From Tritrichomonas foetus (lineage: Eukaryota; Parabasalia; Tritrichomonadida; Tritrichomonadidae), in contig MLAK01001465.1 of assembly GCA_001839685.1 (NCBI GenBank), positions 1 through 15,073 of the forward strand: a stretch of 15,073 bases of DNA. Direction: 5' to 3'. The translations under genes were made by a program, and so were the position numbers. The notes beneath the pieces were generated by a model. It did no database searches, was not told the origin of the DNA, and saw only the letters and a program-made list of their open reading frames with translations. This document shows, one piece after another, positions 1-7,554 of the stretch (positions within the stretch are counted from its first letter, which is position 1; the number at the start of each line of letters is the position of its first letter).

Positions 1-106
1 TGGGGGACCATTTTGTAAACCTTTCATATAGGAGGTAATTTCTAAAAAAAAAATGAAAAATAAAAAAGTTAGATACATGAATTAAATGGAACCTGGGGTA
101 AAAATT

Positions 107-110
107 TTTA
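107..110 (-). terminator. TAAA polyadenylation-like signal overlapping the stop codon
   Basis: The TAA stop is followed by A, giving TAAA at the stop. In Trichomonas vaginalis a UAAA element at or near the stop codon is the known 3'-end signal; applying it here is inference. Confidence 0.35.
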
Positions 111-551
111 TTTATGTTTAGTATTTCGTTCACAGCATTCACGGAATTCTGTAAGGCTTTCAAATAACTTTTGAATGTCATCGGCATTTTCCATCCAAAA
201 TTCCTGCGGGGCAGCACTGGTTGTAAATGACAGTCTGACAAGGAAGTGATCGTTTTCATCAACCTCGTATGATTTCAGCGTAGAGCCACGAATTTCAAAT
301 ACAATTCCTTCAAAACCACCGCGGATGCTTAAACGTTTTCGATAGAAATCCAAATGAATTGATCGTTTCATCATACCGAGAATTAATTGTTTCTGTGTGA
401 TTGGAAATTCTAAAAAGTGGGTTCCGAGTTTATCTGCTGGGCGCTCGTATAAATCGATTGTTTGAGCAGCAATTTTGGTTCCTTGTAGTACCTCTTCCGC
501 ATTGAAAGCATCCGGAAAAGGTACGAAGATGCATGTTTTCATCATCGTCAT
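108..551 (-). CDS. Hypothetical protein, 147 aa, unknown function
   Basis: The reading frame is open from the first ATG (551) to TAA. A TTG-initiated extension to 581 exists, but an in-frame TGA lies just above it and ATG is the normal start, so the ATG is preferred; two further Met codons follow within four residues. I do not recognise the family. The product is soluble, with no signal peptide or membrane segment. Its second half alternates short beta-strand-like stretches (HLDFYRKRLSIRG, GIVFEIRG, HFLVRLSF) and ends in an amphipathic helix after an FWMEN turn. That is loosely reminiscent of a PH-like fold, but I would not name it. GC and codon use are visibly richer than in neighbouring genes, which suggests a more highly expressed or differently aged gene. 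The stop codon overlaps a TAAA tetramer. No TCAYW initiator is visible close upstream. Confidence 0.7.
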   Translation of the reverse strand: MTMMKTCIFVPFPDAFNAEEVLQGTKIAAQTIDLYERPADKLGTHFLEFPITQKQLILGMMKRSIHLDFYRKRLSIRGGFEGIVFEIRGSTLKSYEVDENDHFLVRLSFTTSAAPQEFWMENADDIQKLFESLTEFRECCERNTKHK

Positions 552-769
552 TTTCAGAATAAGTTCATGTAAACCATTCAATCCATTTCAAAATTTTGTT
601 ATTTTCTTCTCTTATTTAGAACGATATAATGATCTAAAATCTAAATCATAAGATATATTCATCGTAAAATATCATATCACTGGAATATAAAAGCAAAGCA
701 TTTATTAATCCTCAAAAATCCGCAAATAAATATTAATTCAACTGTTATAAAAATTGTAGAAATCGAATA

Positions 770-773
770 TTTA
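770..773 (-). terminator. TAAA polyadenylation-like signal at the stop codon
   Basis: The gene ends AAA TAA A, so a TAAA overlaps the stop, as at 107-110. Same trichomonad analogy. Confidence 0.3.
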
Positions 774-2475
774 TTTATTTTTTGCTTTCTCTTCTTCTTC
801 TTTTTCGCGTGCTTGTCTCTCAATGAGCTCAATTCTAAATTCATCTCCAAAATAACAAGTTTTATTGATTTTTAGCGGCTCTTCAAAATATTTTTGGCAT
901 CCTGGGCAGATCATGTTAGTTTGCTTGCAAAGCAAACAGTGTAAAAACAAATAACAGCGTGGGCATACATAAGAAGCACAATATTTCTTACATGAAATAC
1001 AAATAGATGAGAATTTTTTCATTTCTTCAATACCTTCATTAATTGCCTCTAAATTTTCTTCAATTTCGGCTGTTTCCATCATTTGTTGACGTATTATAAT
1101 TGCATCTTTTTCTTCTTCAGTTGGTTTATAATGACTTTTCTCTTCGGATATATCTGGCCTCTTTAATCCCATACCTGCACAGAACAATTTCAATGATTGG
1201 AATGACCTCAATAATGAATCTTCAAGATTTTGAACATCATTGGGTTTTTCTTCAGAATCACCATCACCAATCATACTATATACAAAATCTGCTAAAGATG
1301 ACCGAACAAAAGATACTGCTACTCTTGCTCTTACATAATAGTAAAATGTGTTCAAATTATCGAAAAGTTTTGTTTCAAGAATATTTCCTAGATCTTTCAA
1401 TAAGTTTCTTTGTTTATCGAAAAATGCATCATAATCTGGAATAGATTTGCGAAGTTGATGAAAATGATTTAGTTGTGATTCAAGAAAAACCAAAGCTCGT
1501 TCATTTTGATTATTTAAAGTTTCTGAAATAGCATAATGAATAAAAGGCTCTTTATCAAAATTAGTATAAAGTTCATCATAAAATTGAGGATTTTCACCTT
1601 TCAAAAATGAAATTGATTTTTTAATTTTGGCTTCAGATTCATCAAGAAAAGGTGAAAAATCTTCAAATAAGCCACGTATTTCATTAATCATATACCTGCA
1701 TTTTTTATAGTTATCAGTAAAACTAGTTATTGATTGAATTAATATAGGCACAATATTTATATAATCATCATTAGAAAGTGGTAATTCTAATGAAATTAAT
1801 TGATTTAAATATTCCACTGTTTTGTTATATTCATTTGTTATCTCAGAAAATTTGTCGTTCCATTTTGGTGTTTTAAATTTTAGATATGAAAGGAAAACAG
1901 CTTGACGGAATGGTAAATTATAGTCAATTTGTGAAACAAATTCTTTAATTTCTTCGTTGTTATATTTCAAGCAAGCATCTAAAAATTTGGGAAGTTTTTC
2001 ATATACAGAAATTAAAACGACACGAAGCAAAGGCTCTTCACTATTAAAAACTTTTGTTAATATATCATCGTCATTAACTTTAACACCTTTTGAAAGTAAA
2101 AATACTAACGATTTTGCAAAATAAGACTGTACTGCAAATGGAATGGCATTATAATTAGAAAATTAAAAAACTCCTTTATAAATATTCAAGAAAAACTTCA
2201 TCAAAATAAATAACAAAACGTCTACATGGGATATATCATAACCTTTTTTCACTAAAAATTTAATAGCTTCAATAGCATCAAATCTAGCAGCTGTTTGCAT
2301 AATAGCACTATAAAAAAATAGAAATAACTTTCATGATCAATTCATTATCTGCGTCTGCACGTGCTTCAATCATTAAATCTGGAGTCATACCTTGTTTGAC
2401 AGCCTCTTGATATGTTTCTTCATTTAACCCTCTTAAAAAAGCAAATGCTTTTCCAGCACCCTCCCAAGGTTTCAT
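771..2475 (-). pseudogene. Ankyrin-like protein with C-terminal four-CxxC zinc module; 5' part frame-disrupted
   Basis: The main open frame runs from 2162 down to the TAA at 771-773; a TTG-based start at 2030 is only an artefact of start-codon rules. Above 2162 the same coding sense continues through an in-frame TAA (2163-2165) and, beyond a seven-base A/T homopolymer at 2312-2318, in another frame that starts at ATG 2475 and stops at 2308. The 5' piece (55 codons, beginning MKPWEGAGKA) leads into ankyrin-like text: AIMQTAARFDAIEAIKFLVKKG and then AIPFAVQSYFAKSLVFLLSKG. The rest is helical. Near the C terminus (residues 344-378 of the 3' frame) are four CxxC pairs in about 35 residues, likely binding two zinc ions, followed by a Lys/Glu-rich tail. 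It could be a recent pseudogene, a gene with an undetected intron, or an intact gene with sequencing errors. A TCATA initiator-like motif lies 9 bases above the 5' ATG, arguing that the 5' end was a real gene start. Function unknown. Confidence 0.6.
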
Positions 2476-2481
2476 GAGAAA

Positions 2482-2486
2482 TATGA
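2482..2486 (-). promoter_or_regulatory. Initiator-like motif TCATA
   Basis: TCATA on the minus strand fits the trichomonad initiator TCA(+1)YW. The A lies 9 bases upstream of the ATG at 2475, within the very short 5' UTR length typical of T. vaginalis. Assignment rests on analogy. Confidence 0.4.
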
Positions 2487-2531
2487 TATTATTTTCAATG
2501 TTTATATGGCTGAATATATGACCATATTAAT

Positions 2532-2536
2532 TCATA
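2532..2536 (+). promoter_or_regulatory. Possible initiator-like motif TCATA upstream of cactin
   Basis: TCATA lies 38 bases before the cactin ATG, farther than usual for a trichomonad initiator. A TCAGA lies nearer (about 18 bases before the ATG) but breaks the consensus. Weak call in the 96-base divergent spacer shared with the minus-strand gene. Confidence 0.2.
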
Positions 2537-2571
2537 AAAAGTTTAGCCTAATTCTCAGACGAATTTGGTAG

Positions 2572-3897
2572 ATGGCAGAATATCCAGAATATAAACCTGA
2601 TAGACTACCAATTAATACTCGACAAACAGCCGAAATCGATCTTAACGATGAAACTCTCGATCAAGAATTATTCGAACGCGAAAGAATTATTAAAGGCGTA
2701 AATTCTCGTCTAAAAGAAAATCGACCATTGCTTTTCGATTTATTTTATGTCAATACTGGTGATTTAAAAGACTATTTGCCATCAATTTGCGCTTCATATG
2801 TTTTACTTGATACAGATGCAGTAACAAAATATACGGGCTTAAAACTGCCACGTGCAATTACAGATAATGATATAGATGTTGTTAAAGACATGGTACAGTA
2901 TTTTTCAAATGCCGGAATCAAATTCTGGGTTTATTTAAATATCATTCTCGAAGAAAAAACATCAAATCCACCTGAAAACGATTTAGTTTCACCTTTTACT
3001 TCTGATATTGTTAAATTTGTAGATGAAGTTTCGGTCGACGAACTCGAACAACAAATTTTTATTCTCGAAACACAACTTATGAAAAATGACCTTGAAGAAT
3101 ACCAAGAATTTTACAAACAGCTCATTAGAAGATTGAAATTTATTTTGGCTACATCATGGCATGATCGCCATCATAACGCACTCCTTAAAAAAGTAATGAA
3201 AGAACTTCCAACTCGAAATCTTGTTCAAGTCCCTGAAGTTGATGTTTCGTTTTATACAAAAACACAAAGAAAATACCGAATTCGAGTTTTACAACAAGAA
3301 AATGGTGTTCAATTATTGAATAAGACGATTAAACAATTCTTTGATATGAGGCATGTTGTTCGTTTTGAAAACTCAAGAGAAAGACTTGTTCCTCAAAACC
3401 AAATTGAAGGTATGCAGTATTGGGGTGATGAAGAATATGAATTCGATGATAGAATTGAATTGAAATATTTGACAAATATTGAAGGAATGTTTTTACCTGA
3501 TTATGAAGCAGTTGTTTACAAAGGTCATGATTGGAATGAATATAATCGAAATAAGTTTAACCAAGACAAGCTTCCACCAAAAACTATTCGTGGTTATAAA
3601 TTCAGAATTTTTTATCCTCATTTAGCAAATAAGAAAACTGCGCCAACTTTTAAAATAGATAAAAATTTACTAAGGCTAAATGACCCTGTTCCTGATCCAA
3701 ATTATCAATATACAGTAATTGTGTTTGAAGCTGGACCACCTTACCTCGCAATTGCATTTAGAATTGTTGATAAAGAATTCGATATTTATCGGACTGGTGG
3801 TATTACAAGTGATTTCCATCATGGAGTTTTCACATTCCAAATTGTTTTCAAGGCCTCATTGTATTTCAAAGGTTATTCCCCAGAACAATTGTATTAA
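2572..3897 (+). CDS. CACTIN: Cactin family protein (spliceosome-associated), compact form
   Basis: Cactin is a nuclear protein associated with the catalytic-stage spliceosome and needed for accurate splicing in animals and yeast. The C-terminal cactin domain is clear at residues about 312-430: GHDWNEYNRNKF, then LPPKTIRGYKFRIFYPHL (residues 334-351), APTFKI, FEAGPPYLAIAFRIVDKEFD (385-404) and FHHGVFTFQIVFK. These match the family's tyrosine-rich WNKYN, PPP, GYKFNIFYP and AGPPYEDIAFKIV landmarks. Residues about 20-215 fit the helical middle region. At 441 residues it is much shorter than animal cactins, lacking their Arg/Ser-rich N terminus, and it ends KGYSPEQLY rather than in the usual basic RYRR-type tail. 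TAG sits directly before the ATG in frame, fixing the start. The stop overlaps TAAA. It is divergent from the ankyrin-like gene and convergent with the coiled-coil gene. Family assignment from recognised motifs; role by homology. Confidence 0.88.
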   Translation: MAEYPEYKPDRLPINTRQTAEIDLNDETLDQELFERERIIKGVNSRLKENRPLLFDLFYVNTGDLKDYLPSICASYVLLDTDAVTKYTGLKLPRAITDNDIDVVKDMVQYFSNAGIKFWVYLNIILEEKTSNPPENDLVSPFTSDIVKFVDEVSVDELEQQIFILETQLMKNDLEEYQEFYKQLIRRLKFILATSWHDRHHNALLKKVMKELPTRNLVQVPEVDVSFYTKTQRKYRIRVLQQENGVQLLNKTIKQFFDMRHVVRFENSRERLVPQNQIEGMQYWGDEEYEFDDRIELKYLTNIEGMFLPDYEAVVYKGHDWNEYNRNKFNQDKLPPKTIRGYKFRIFYPHLANKKTAPTFKIDKNLLRLNDPVPDPNYQYTVIVFEAGPPYLAIAFRIVDKEFDIYRTGGITSDFHHGVFTFQIVFKASLYFKGYSPEQLY

Positions 3898-3898
3898 A
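3895..3898 (+). terminator. TAAA polyadenylation-like signal at the cactin stop
   Basis: The stop codon TAA plus the next A form TAAA. A 235-base convergent spacer follows, with no further feature that I can support. Confidence 0.35.
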
Positions 3899-4132
3899 AT
3901 GTTTATTATATTTCACTTTACTTTAATTCATCTTTTTTATTCTATAACATAATTACATTTTATCTATCGTTTTGTTGTTTGATCTTGGCATTTATGTAGT
4001 TCAGTTGTAGAGTAATCCATGTTATATCTGGATGATATTTTAAAAATTAGATTATTTTTATGATATTCAAATTGAAACAGCAGAAAAGCAAAAGGATTAA
4101 ATAAATTTCTAACATTTACACAATACAATAAA

Positions 4133-5131
4133 TTATTGGAACGACGATTTGGGACGTCTTGTTCCATACCGCGTATATGCTCTTTGGTTATTTACAGTTG
4201 TCACTCTCGTCATTGGTGATTGTGGTACCTTTTTTCCAAGGCTAGGAAGTCCTCTTTCCTTTGTCAGCATTGATTGTGTCACTTTTTTCACTTCTCTTTT
4301 ATCACCACGAAGCCTTCTGATTTGAACTTCAAGATGGCCAATTACTGATTTCCAATGGTTTTCTCTATCATAAGAATTTGGCATCATTGCATTATATTGT
4401 CTATTCATCTTTTCTAATAAACACTTCATTTGTGTTTGATGCTGGGCCATCAATTTTTCTTTAGCTTCGATCTTTTCATTATGATACTTTACTTCTTGCC
4501 GAGCAAGTTCAAATGCTTCAAGTGCGTCTGCTTCTTCTTTCAATTGTTGGGCTTCCATGTATCTTTTAGAGTTCCTCAAGAATTCTTCTTGTTTTCTAAT
4601 ATTTAAAACTTCATTGGAGACTTTCTTAAATTTTGGAGGAATTCCAGAATTATATTTCTGCTCAAGTTGTTCGAGTTCTTCTTGTTGTTGCTGTTCAAGC
4701 TTCTCAATATTTTTGGCCTTTTGGTTATTAAAAAGTTGGTTGACTTTCTCTCTTTCATCCAAAATAAGTTGTAATTGATTTTTCGCTTGTTCCAGCTTTT
4801 CTTCTGCTGCTGCAATTTCTTCTCCTCTGTATTCACAATACGATGTCTGACTCGATAACAGCATCAGCTCAGAACAAACGTCATCAATTCTTTGGGCGAG
4901 GAAATAATCTGGCTTTTTCAATACCTCTTGCTTATGTTTTCTTAGGTATGAATAAACTGCACCAGCTTTACAGGGATCAACTGATGTTGTTGGCGCTCCG
5001 TTCAGTAATTCATTCGAAATTTCGATAATTTCTGGATTCGGTTCTTTGGATTTTTTGGAGACGGCTGTGGCCTGGCGATTCGAACGAGGTGTTTCTTTTG
5101 GCGTTTCAGTGGTGGATCTTTTTCCTGACAT
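4133..5131 (-). CDS. Coiled-coil protein, 332 aa, cytoskeleton-type
   Basis: Residues 1-45 are a basic, Ser/Thr/Pro-rich, probably disordered head. Residues about 50-95 form a small conserved-looking domain (VDPCKAGAVYSYLRKHKQEV, then YFLAQRIDDVCSEL). Residues about 100-250 are a long heptad-rich coiled coil dominated by E, Q, K and L, including a QQQQEELEQLEQ stretch and the helix RYMEAQQLKEEADALEAFEL (190-209). The tail (about 290-332) is basic, with SP and RRPKSS motifs suited to phosphorylation or microtubule binding. There is no signal peptide or membrane helix. The architecture suggests a structural cytoskeletal or basal-body protein, as is common in flagellated protists, but no specific function can be read. 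The start is well supported: a TCATT initiator-like motif lies 12 bases upstream of the ATG. Confidence 0.85.
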   Translation of the reverse strand: MSGKRSTTETPKETPRSNRQATAVSKKSKEPNPEIIEISNELLNGAPTTSVDPCKAGAVYSYLRKHKQEVLKKPDYFLAQRIDDVCSELMLLSSQTSYCEYRGEEIAAAEEKLEQAKNQLQLILDEREKVNQLFNNQKAKNIEKLEQQQQEELEQLEQKYNSGIPPKFKKVSNEVLNIRKQEEFLRNSKRYMEAQQLKEEADALEAFELARQEVKYHNEKIEAKEKLMAQHQTQMKCLLEKMNRQYNAMMPNSYDRENHWKSVIGHLEVQIRRLRGDKREVKKVTQSMLTKERGLPSLGKKVPQSPMTRVTTVNNQRAYTRYGTRRPKSSFQ

Positions 5132-5140
5132 TTATGGAAA

Positions 5141-5145
5141 AATGA
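5141..5145 (-). promoter_or_regulatory. Initiator-like motif TCATT
   Basis: TCATT on the minus strand fits TCA(+1)YW, with the A 12 bases above the ATG at 5131, embedded in a T-rich tract. Confidence 0.45.
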
Positions 5146-5181
5146 AAAAACGAACTTTATCTATCTTCGACAAAATTCTAT

Positions 5182-5210
5182 GATGGTTAACTTATTATTT
5201 GTTAACCATC
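5182..5210. repeat. Perfect 10-bp inverted repeat (hairpin)
   Basis: GATGGTTAAC (5182-5191) and GTTAACCATC (5201-5210) are exact reverse complements around a 9-base AT loop. The element sits about 50 bases upstream of the coiled-coil gene start, just before the + strand relic begins. It could be a transcription-factor palindrome (GTTAAC core) or a remnant repeat. Confidence 0.7.
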
Positions 5211-5241
5211 CAAACAGGCAACAATTGGGGATTTCTGAACA

Positions 5242-5741
5242 ATGAATGTGATTTTTTTGAGATGTATACAAACAAAAGTACACAACCTGGAAATACGTTT
5301 ATTTTCATTAAATAAACTGAACTTTTTCGAATCTTGGAAACAACTTCCCGACTCTCTGATGCTTAATTTACAGCAACGAATTTTTGCTGAATAGATCTCA
5401 ACCAATAAAAAATGCCAAAATTCGCTTGATTACAATTATCGAAATTACACGTTATTTCTAAAATCTCAAGGCAGATGAAAGATTTTGCCCTTTCCACTAG
5501 ATCAAAGAGTTACTCAAATATTTCACTATATTATCCCTACTATGTGGACAATTTTATCGAATTTATCTTGCAATACGTCAATTTTATTGAATTTGAATTT
5601 TCCGAAAGATTGATGCTCAGATTTTTTTTCAAACTTTGCCAACATGCACAATTTCGTCAGAATGTATTAATATCGATTTTTAAAGCATTTTCGTCTTTTG
5701 GTTGTCGAGAATTACGTTCTCAAAAAAAATTCGATATTTGA
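5242..5741 (+). pseudogene. Decayed coding sequence, family uncertain
   Basis: From ATG 5242 one frame reads as protein (for example FESWKQLPDSLMLNLQQR) to an in-frame TAG at 5392-5394. The same frame then continues (KKCQNSLDYNYRNYTLFLKS) to a TGA at 5476-5478. The adjacent frame takes over from about 5466; its first ATG is at 5475 and its 88 codons end at 5741, including YYPYYVDNFIEFILQYVN and LMLRFFFKLCQHAQFRQN. Amino-acid composition is far more protein-like than in the flanking spacers, and the pieces join with one stop and one shift, as expected for a recent pseudogene. Further protein-like text follows to about 5830. The YxPY...F...ILQ..N pattern recurs in the minus-strand relic at 6967-7053, so both may derive from one family, perhaps the N-terminal region of trichomonad ankyrin proteins (inference). 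Confidence 0.45.
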
Positions 5742-6540
5742 TCAAAGTCTAATGAACCAATTGTATTCAACTCACACAAAATCATGAACATTCTTATTAA
5801 TAAAGAAGGAAATTGAATTTAATTCTGAAATTATTTGAGAATCTTATTTTTTGGGCATAATTTTTTTTTCTTTCTTAAAATCCTTTTGAAGGAGCTTATC
5901 CATGTAAATACTCTCAAAAATCAAGGATATGTCGCATATTTGTGGGAAAAAAGTAGATTTTCATTTTCAATGGAATAGACGATTATAATGTATTCAAAAC
6001 AAAAAGTATTTCTAAAAAAATTGCTTTTTTTATTATATCGAAGAATATCTCAAAAATAAAAAGACAAAATCTTTTAATATTTTGGATATATTATTTTTTA
6101 ATTATGCTAATTATATGGAGAAAATATAAATAAAATCATAAGCGTAGAAGCATAGGTTGTGTACTTTTATACAAACTAACTAGCTCTAGATGTAGAAGAC
6201 TATTGAGAGATCTAAATGAATAATTGTTGATATTATTGTCATCTAAAAATTATTTAATTGTAATCCTATTAATAATATATAAATATTATAATTTAAAAAT
6301 CAAGATACAGAGAAAACCAAATCCAAAAAAAAATTGTGAGAAAAAAATATACCCCACAGAAATTTCTGAGAATTATTAAGATAAAAAGTGATTTTATAGC
6401 ATTAATATCTTGATTATTTCTTATCATAAATCGTGCTTTTTATTATTATATGACCCTCCATCGAAAATTATAATGTTTTCCAAAATACAAAAATGAAGTA
6501 TAAAAAAAATATTAATAATTTTGATATAAATAAAAAAAAT
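5742..6540. other. AT-rich spacer without a supportable gene
   Basis: About 800 bases of very AT-rich sequence. The first 90 bases may extend the + strand relic. The remainder has only short frames full of stops, many A/T runs, and one arm (6325-6342) of an 18-base inverted repeat. No RNA gene or promoter is evident. Confidence 0.5.
6325..6342. repeat. Left arm of 18-base inverted repeat
   Basis: Nine A followed by TTGTGAGAA. Its exact reverse complement is at 6918-6935, 576 bases away; looser similarity (GAGAAA-CC) extends outward from each arm. It could be a small terminal inverted repeat or a duplicated relic fragment. A-richness lowers its significance. Confidence 0.5.
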
Positions 6541-7148
6541 TTAGGCATCAATGAGAAGATTACGAATGTTTTGCCATCTAATTGGCGAGTCATCAGAAAA
6601 GTCACTTGGCATCGAGTCTGGAAAAAAACATATTGGATTCCATTTTTCTTGATTTGGTCTTTCAATCGTTGTATCTGTATCCCTGCTTGAGAATGTGCTG
6701 TTGAGGACTGCCAATCTATTTTCTTCATATACTAAAATTTTATGACAGAAAAGATTTCAATACATTCATATTTGTCAAATGGAAATTGAATTAATTCAAC
6801 ATCACTGAGTTAAAACTATCAAAATTTTCGCGATTTTTAATTAAAAATCGATAGAAGAAGTGTAAATAGAATTATGGGAAGCAGTATTATAATCTTTATG
6901 ATTCTTGGAAAAAAAGCTTCTCACAATTTTTTTTTAGGCTTTCTCCAAAATCGCTCTTTTTTCGGTTTAATTGTTGCAAAATTTCAAAACTATGAATAAA
7001 TATGGCTCATAACTATAAAAAATAGATTTAACAATTGACTGAAAGCTGTTCACCCGAAAACTGAAACAATAGCTTCTTCAGAATCATTTTCGAAATATTT
7101 TTGAATTCCGCCATTTGCGAAGTTTGCGATAAGGGAAATTTTCGTCAT
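6541..7148 (-). pseudogene. Multiply frameshifted gene relic
   Basis: Successive blocks on the minus strand read as ordinary protein in changing frames. Block 1 starts at ATG 7148 (ISLIANFANGGIQKYFENDS) and stops at 7050. Block 2, at 7053-6967, includes NSFQSIVKSIFYSYEPYLFI. Block 3, ending at 6896, includes EILQQLNRKKSDFGESLKKN. Block 4 is 6906-6841 (NHKDYNTASHNSIYTSSIDF). After a short gap comes block 5 at 6756-6541, 71 codons to TAA, including WNPICFFPDSMPSDFSDDSP. The switch from block 3 to block 4 falls on a seven-base homopolymer at 6909-6915. At least four shifts or stops imply decay of one gene, not introns, since no set of GT-AG junctions in phase links all the blocks. Family not identified. 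Confidence 0.5.
6918..6935. repeat. Right arm of 18-base inverted repeat
   Basis: Exact reverse complement of 6325-6342. It lies inside block 3 of the minus-strand relic, so the left arm may be an inverted duplicate of a piece of that relic. Confidence 0.5.
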
Positions 7149-7164
7149 TCTTTTAGCTATTTGG

Positions 7165-7165
7165 N
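7165..7165. other. Ambiguous base (n)
   Basis: A single unresolved base in the relic-rich region marks local consensus uncertainty, which matters when judging nearby frameshifts. Confidence 0.99.
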
Positions 7166-7333
7166 TTTTGATTTTTGACTGATGGTATTAAGTAATACTG
7201 ATGATAAGGATCATTTTAGTGATTTCGTACGTTAAGACTATTTGGTTTGTATACATCTTTTTTTTGTAACTTTTAACACAAATACTAAGTCTCTGCACTA
7301 AGAACAAACTTGAAAAAGATTTCGACCAATATG

Positions 7334-7400
7334 GATAACTTCTAAAGGTGAACTTGAATTTCTGGTCTAATTTTTGGTCGTAATGCAGAAGTATATCAAA
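7334..7400 (-). repeat. Decayed direct copy of the candidate 3' exon of the kinase gene
   Basis: On the minus strand this segment aligns with 7563-7620 for about 60 bases at high identity (shared ACCAGAAATTCAA and TTCACCTTTAGA blocks) with small indels. In the frame used by the kinase exon it carries a TAG, so it is not functional. It indicates a local tandem duplication downstream of the kinase that has since decayed. Confidence 0.65.
7373..7395. repeat. 23-base inverted repeat, arm 1
   Basis: The 23 bases here are the exact reverse complement of 7520-7542. The arm is part of the decayed kinase 3' copy; the partner shows that a piece of it was also copied in inverse orientation. Confidence 0.8.
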
Positions 7401-7519
7401 TAAGTAATCAAATGAAAGAAGAGTGTTAAACACTGTAGCAAAAAGTCAAAAAAAGACAAGATTTTTTTTAATTTTTTATTCGCATAGAAAGTATAACATT
7501 AACTAATATTCATTTACAG

Positions 7520-7542
7520 TATACTTCTGCATTACGACCAAA
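7520..7542. repeat. 23-base inverted repeat, arm 2
   Basis: Exact reverse complement of 7373-7395, with a 124-base spacer. It lies just downstream of the proposed kinase stop at 7555. Such an inverted pair could also form a hairpin in a read-through transcript. Confidence 0.8.
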
Positions 7543-7554
7543 CATGAAAGAGAC

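Noticed and set aside
1100..1444. 114-codon plus-strand frame inside the ankyrin/zinc gene
   Set aside because: Antisense shadow of a better-supported minus-strand gene with low-complexity, unstructured translation.
2031..2033. TTG at the top of the 419-codon frame as a true start
   Set aside because: Protein-like sequence clearly continues upstream, and TTG starts are not expected in this kind of eukaryote. The TTG extensions of the 108-551 and 9529 genes were rejected for the same reason.
2297..2328. 21-base GT-AG segment as a short intron explaining the ankyrin frame break
   Set aside because: It is a multiple of three, so removal leaves the wrong phase and a stop soon after; a one-base homopolymer change explains the reading better.
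4557..4836. Frames on both strands inside the coiled-coil gene
   Set aside because: They arise from CAA/GAA-rich coiled-coil codons read out of frame.
5274..6168. 14-base inverted match AAAAGTACACAACC (5274-5287) with 6155-6168
   Set aside because: A match of this length is expected about by chance in 15 kb of AT-rich sequence, and the flanks do not extend it.
6468..6728. 86-codon minus-strand frame as a gene
   Set aside because: A different frame over the same bases (6541-6756) is far more protein-like; this one runs into a poly-Phe/Leu stretch from A/T runs.
7085..7160. Resemblance of the plus-strand sequence here to the kinase P-loop region
   Set aside because: Only about 20 bases of loose similarity around GCGA-GGAAATTT-CG; not convincing, while the minus-strand relic reading is better.
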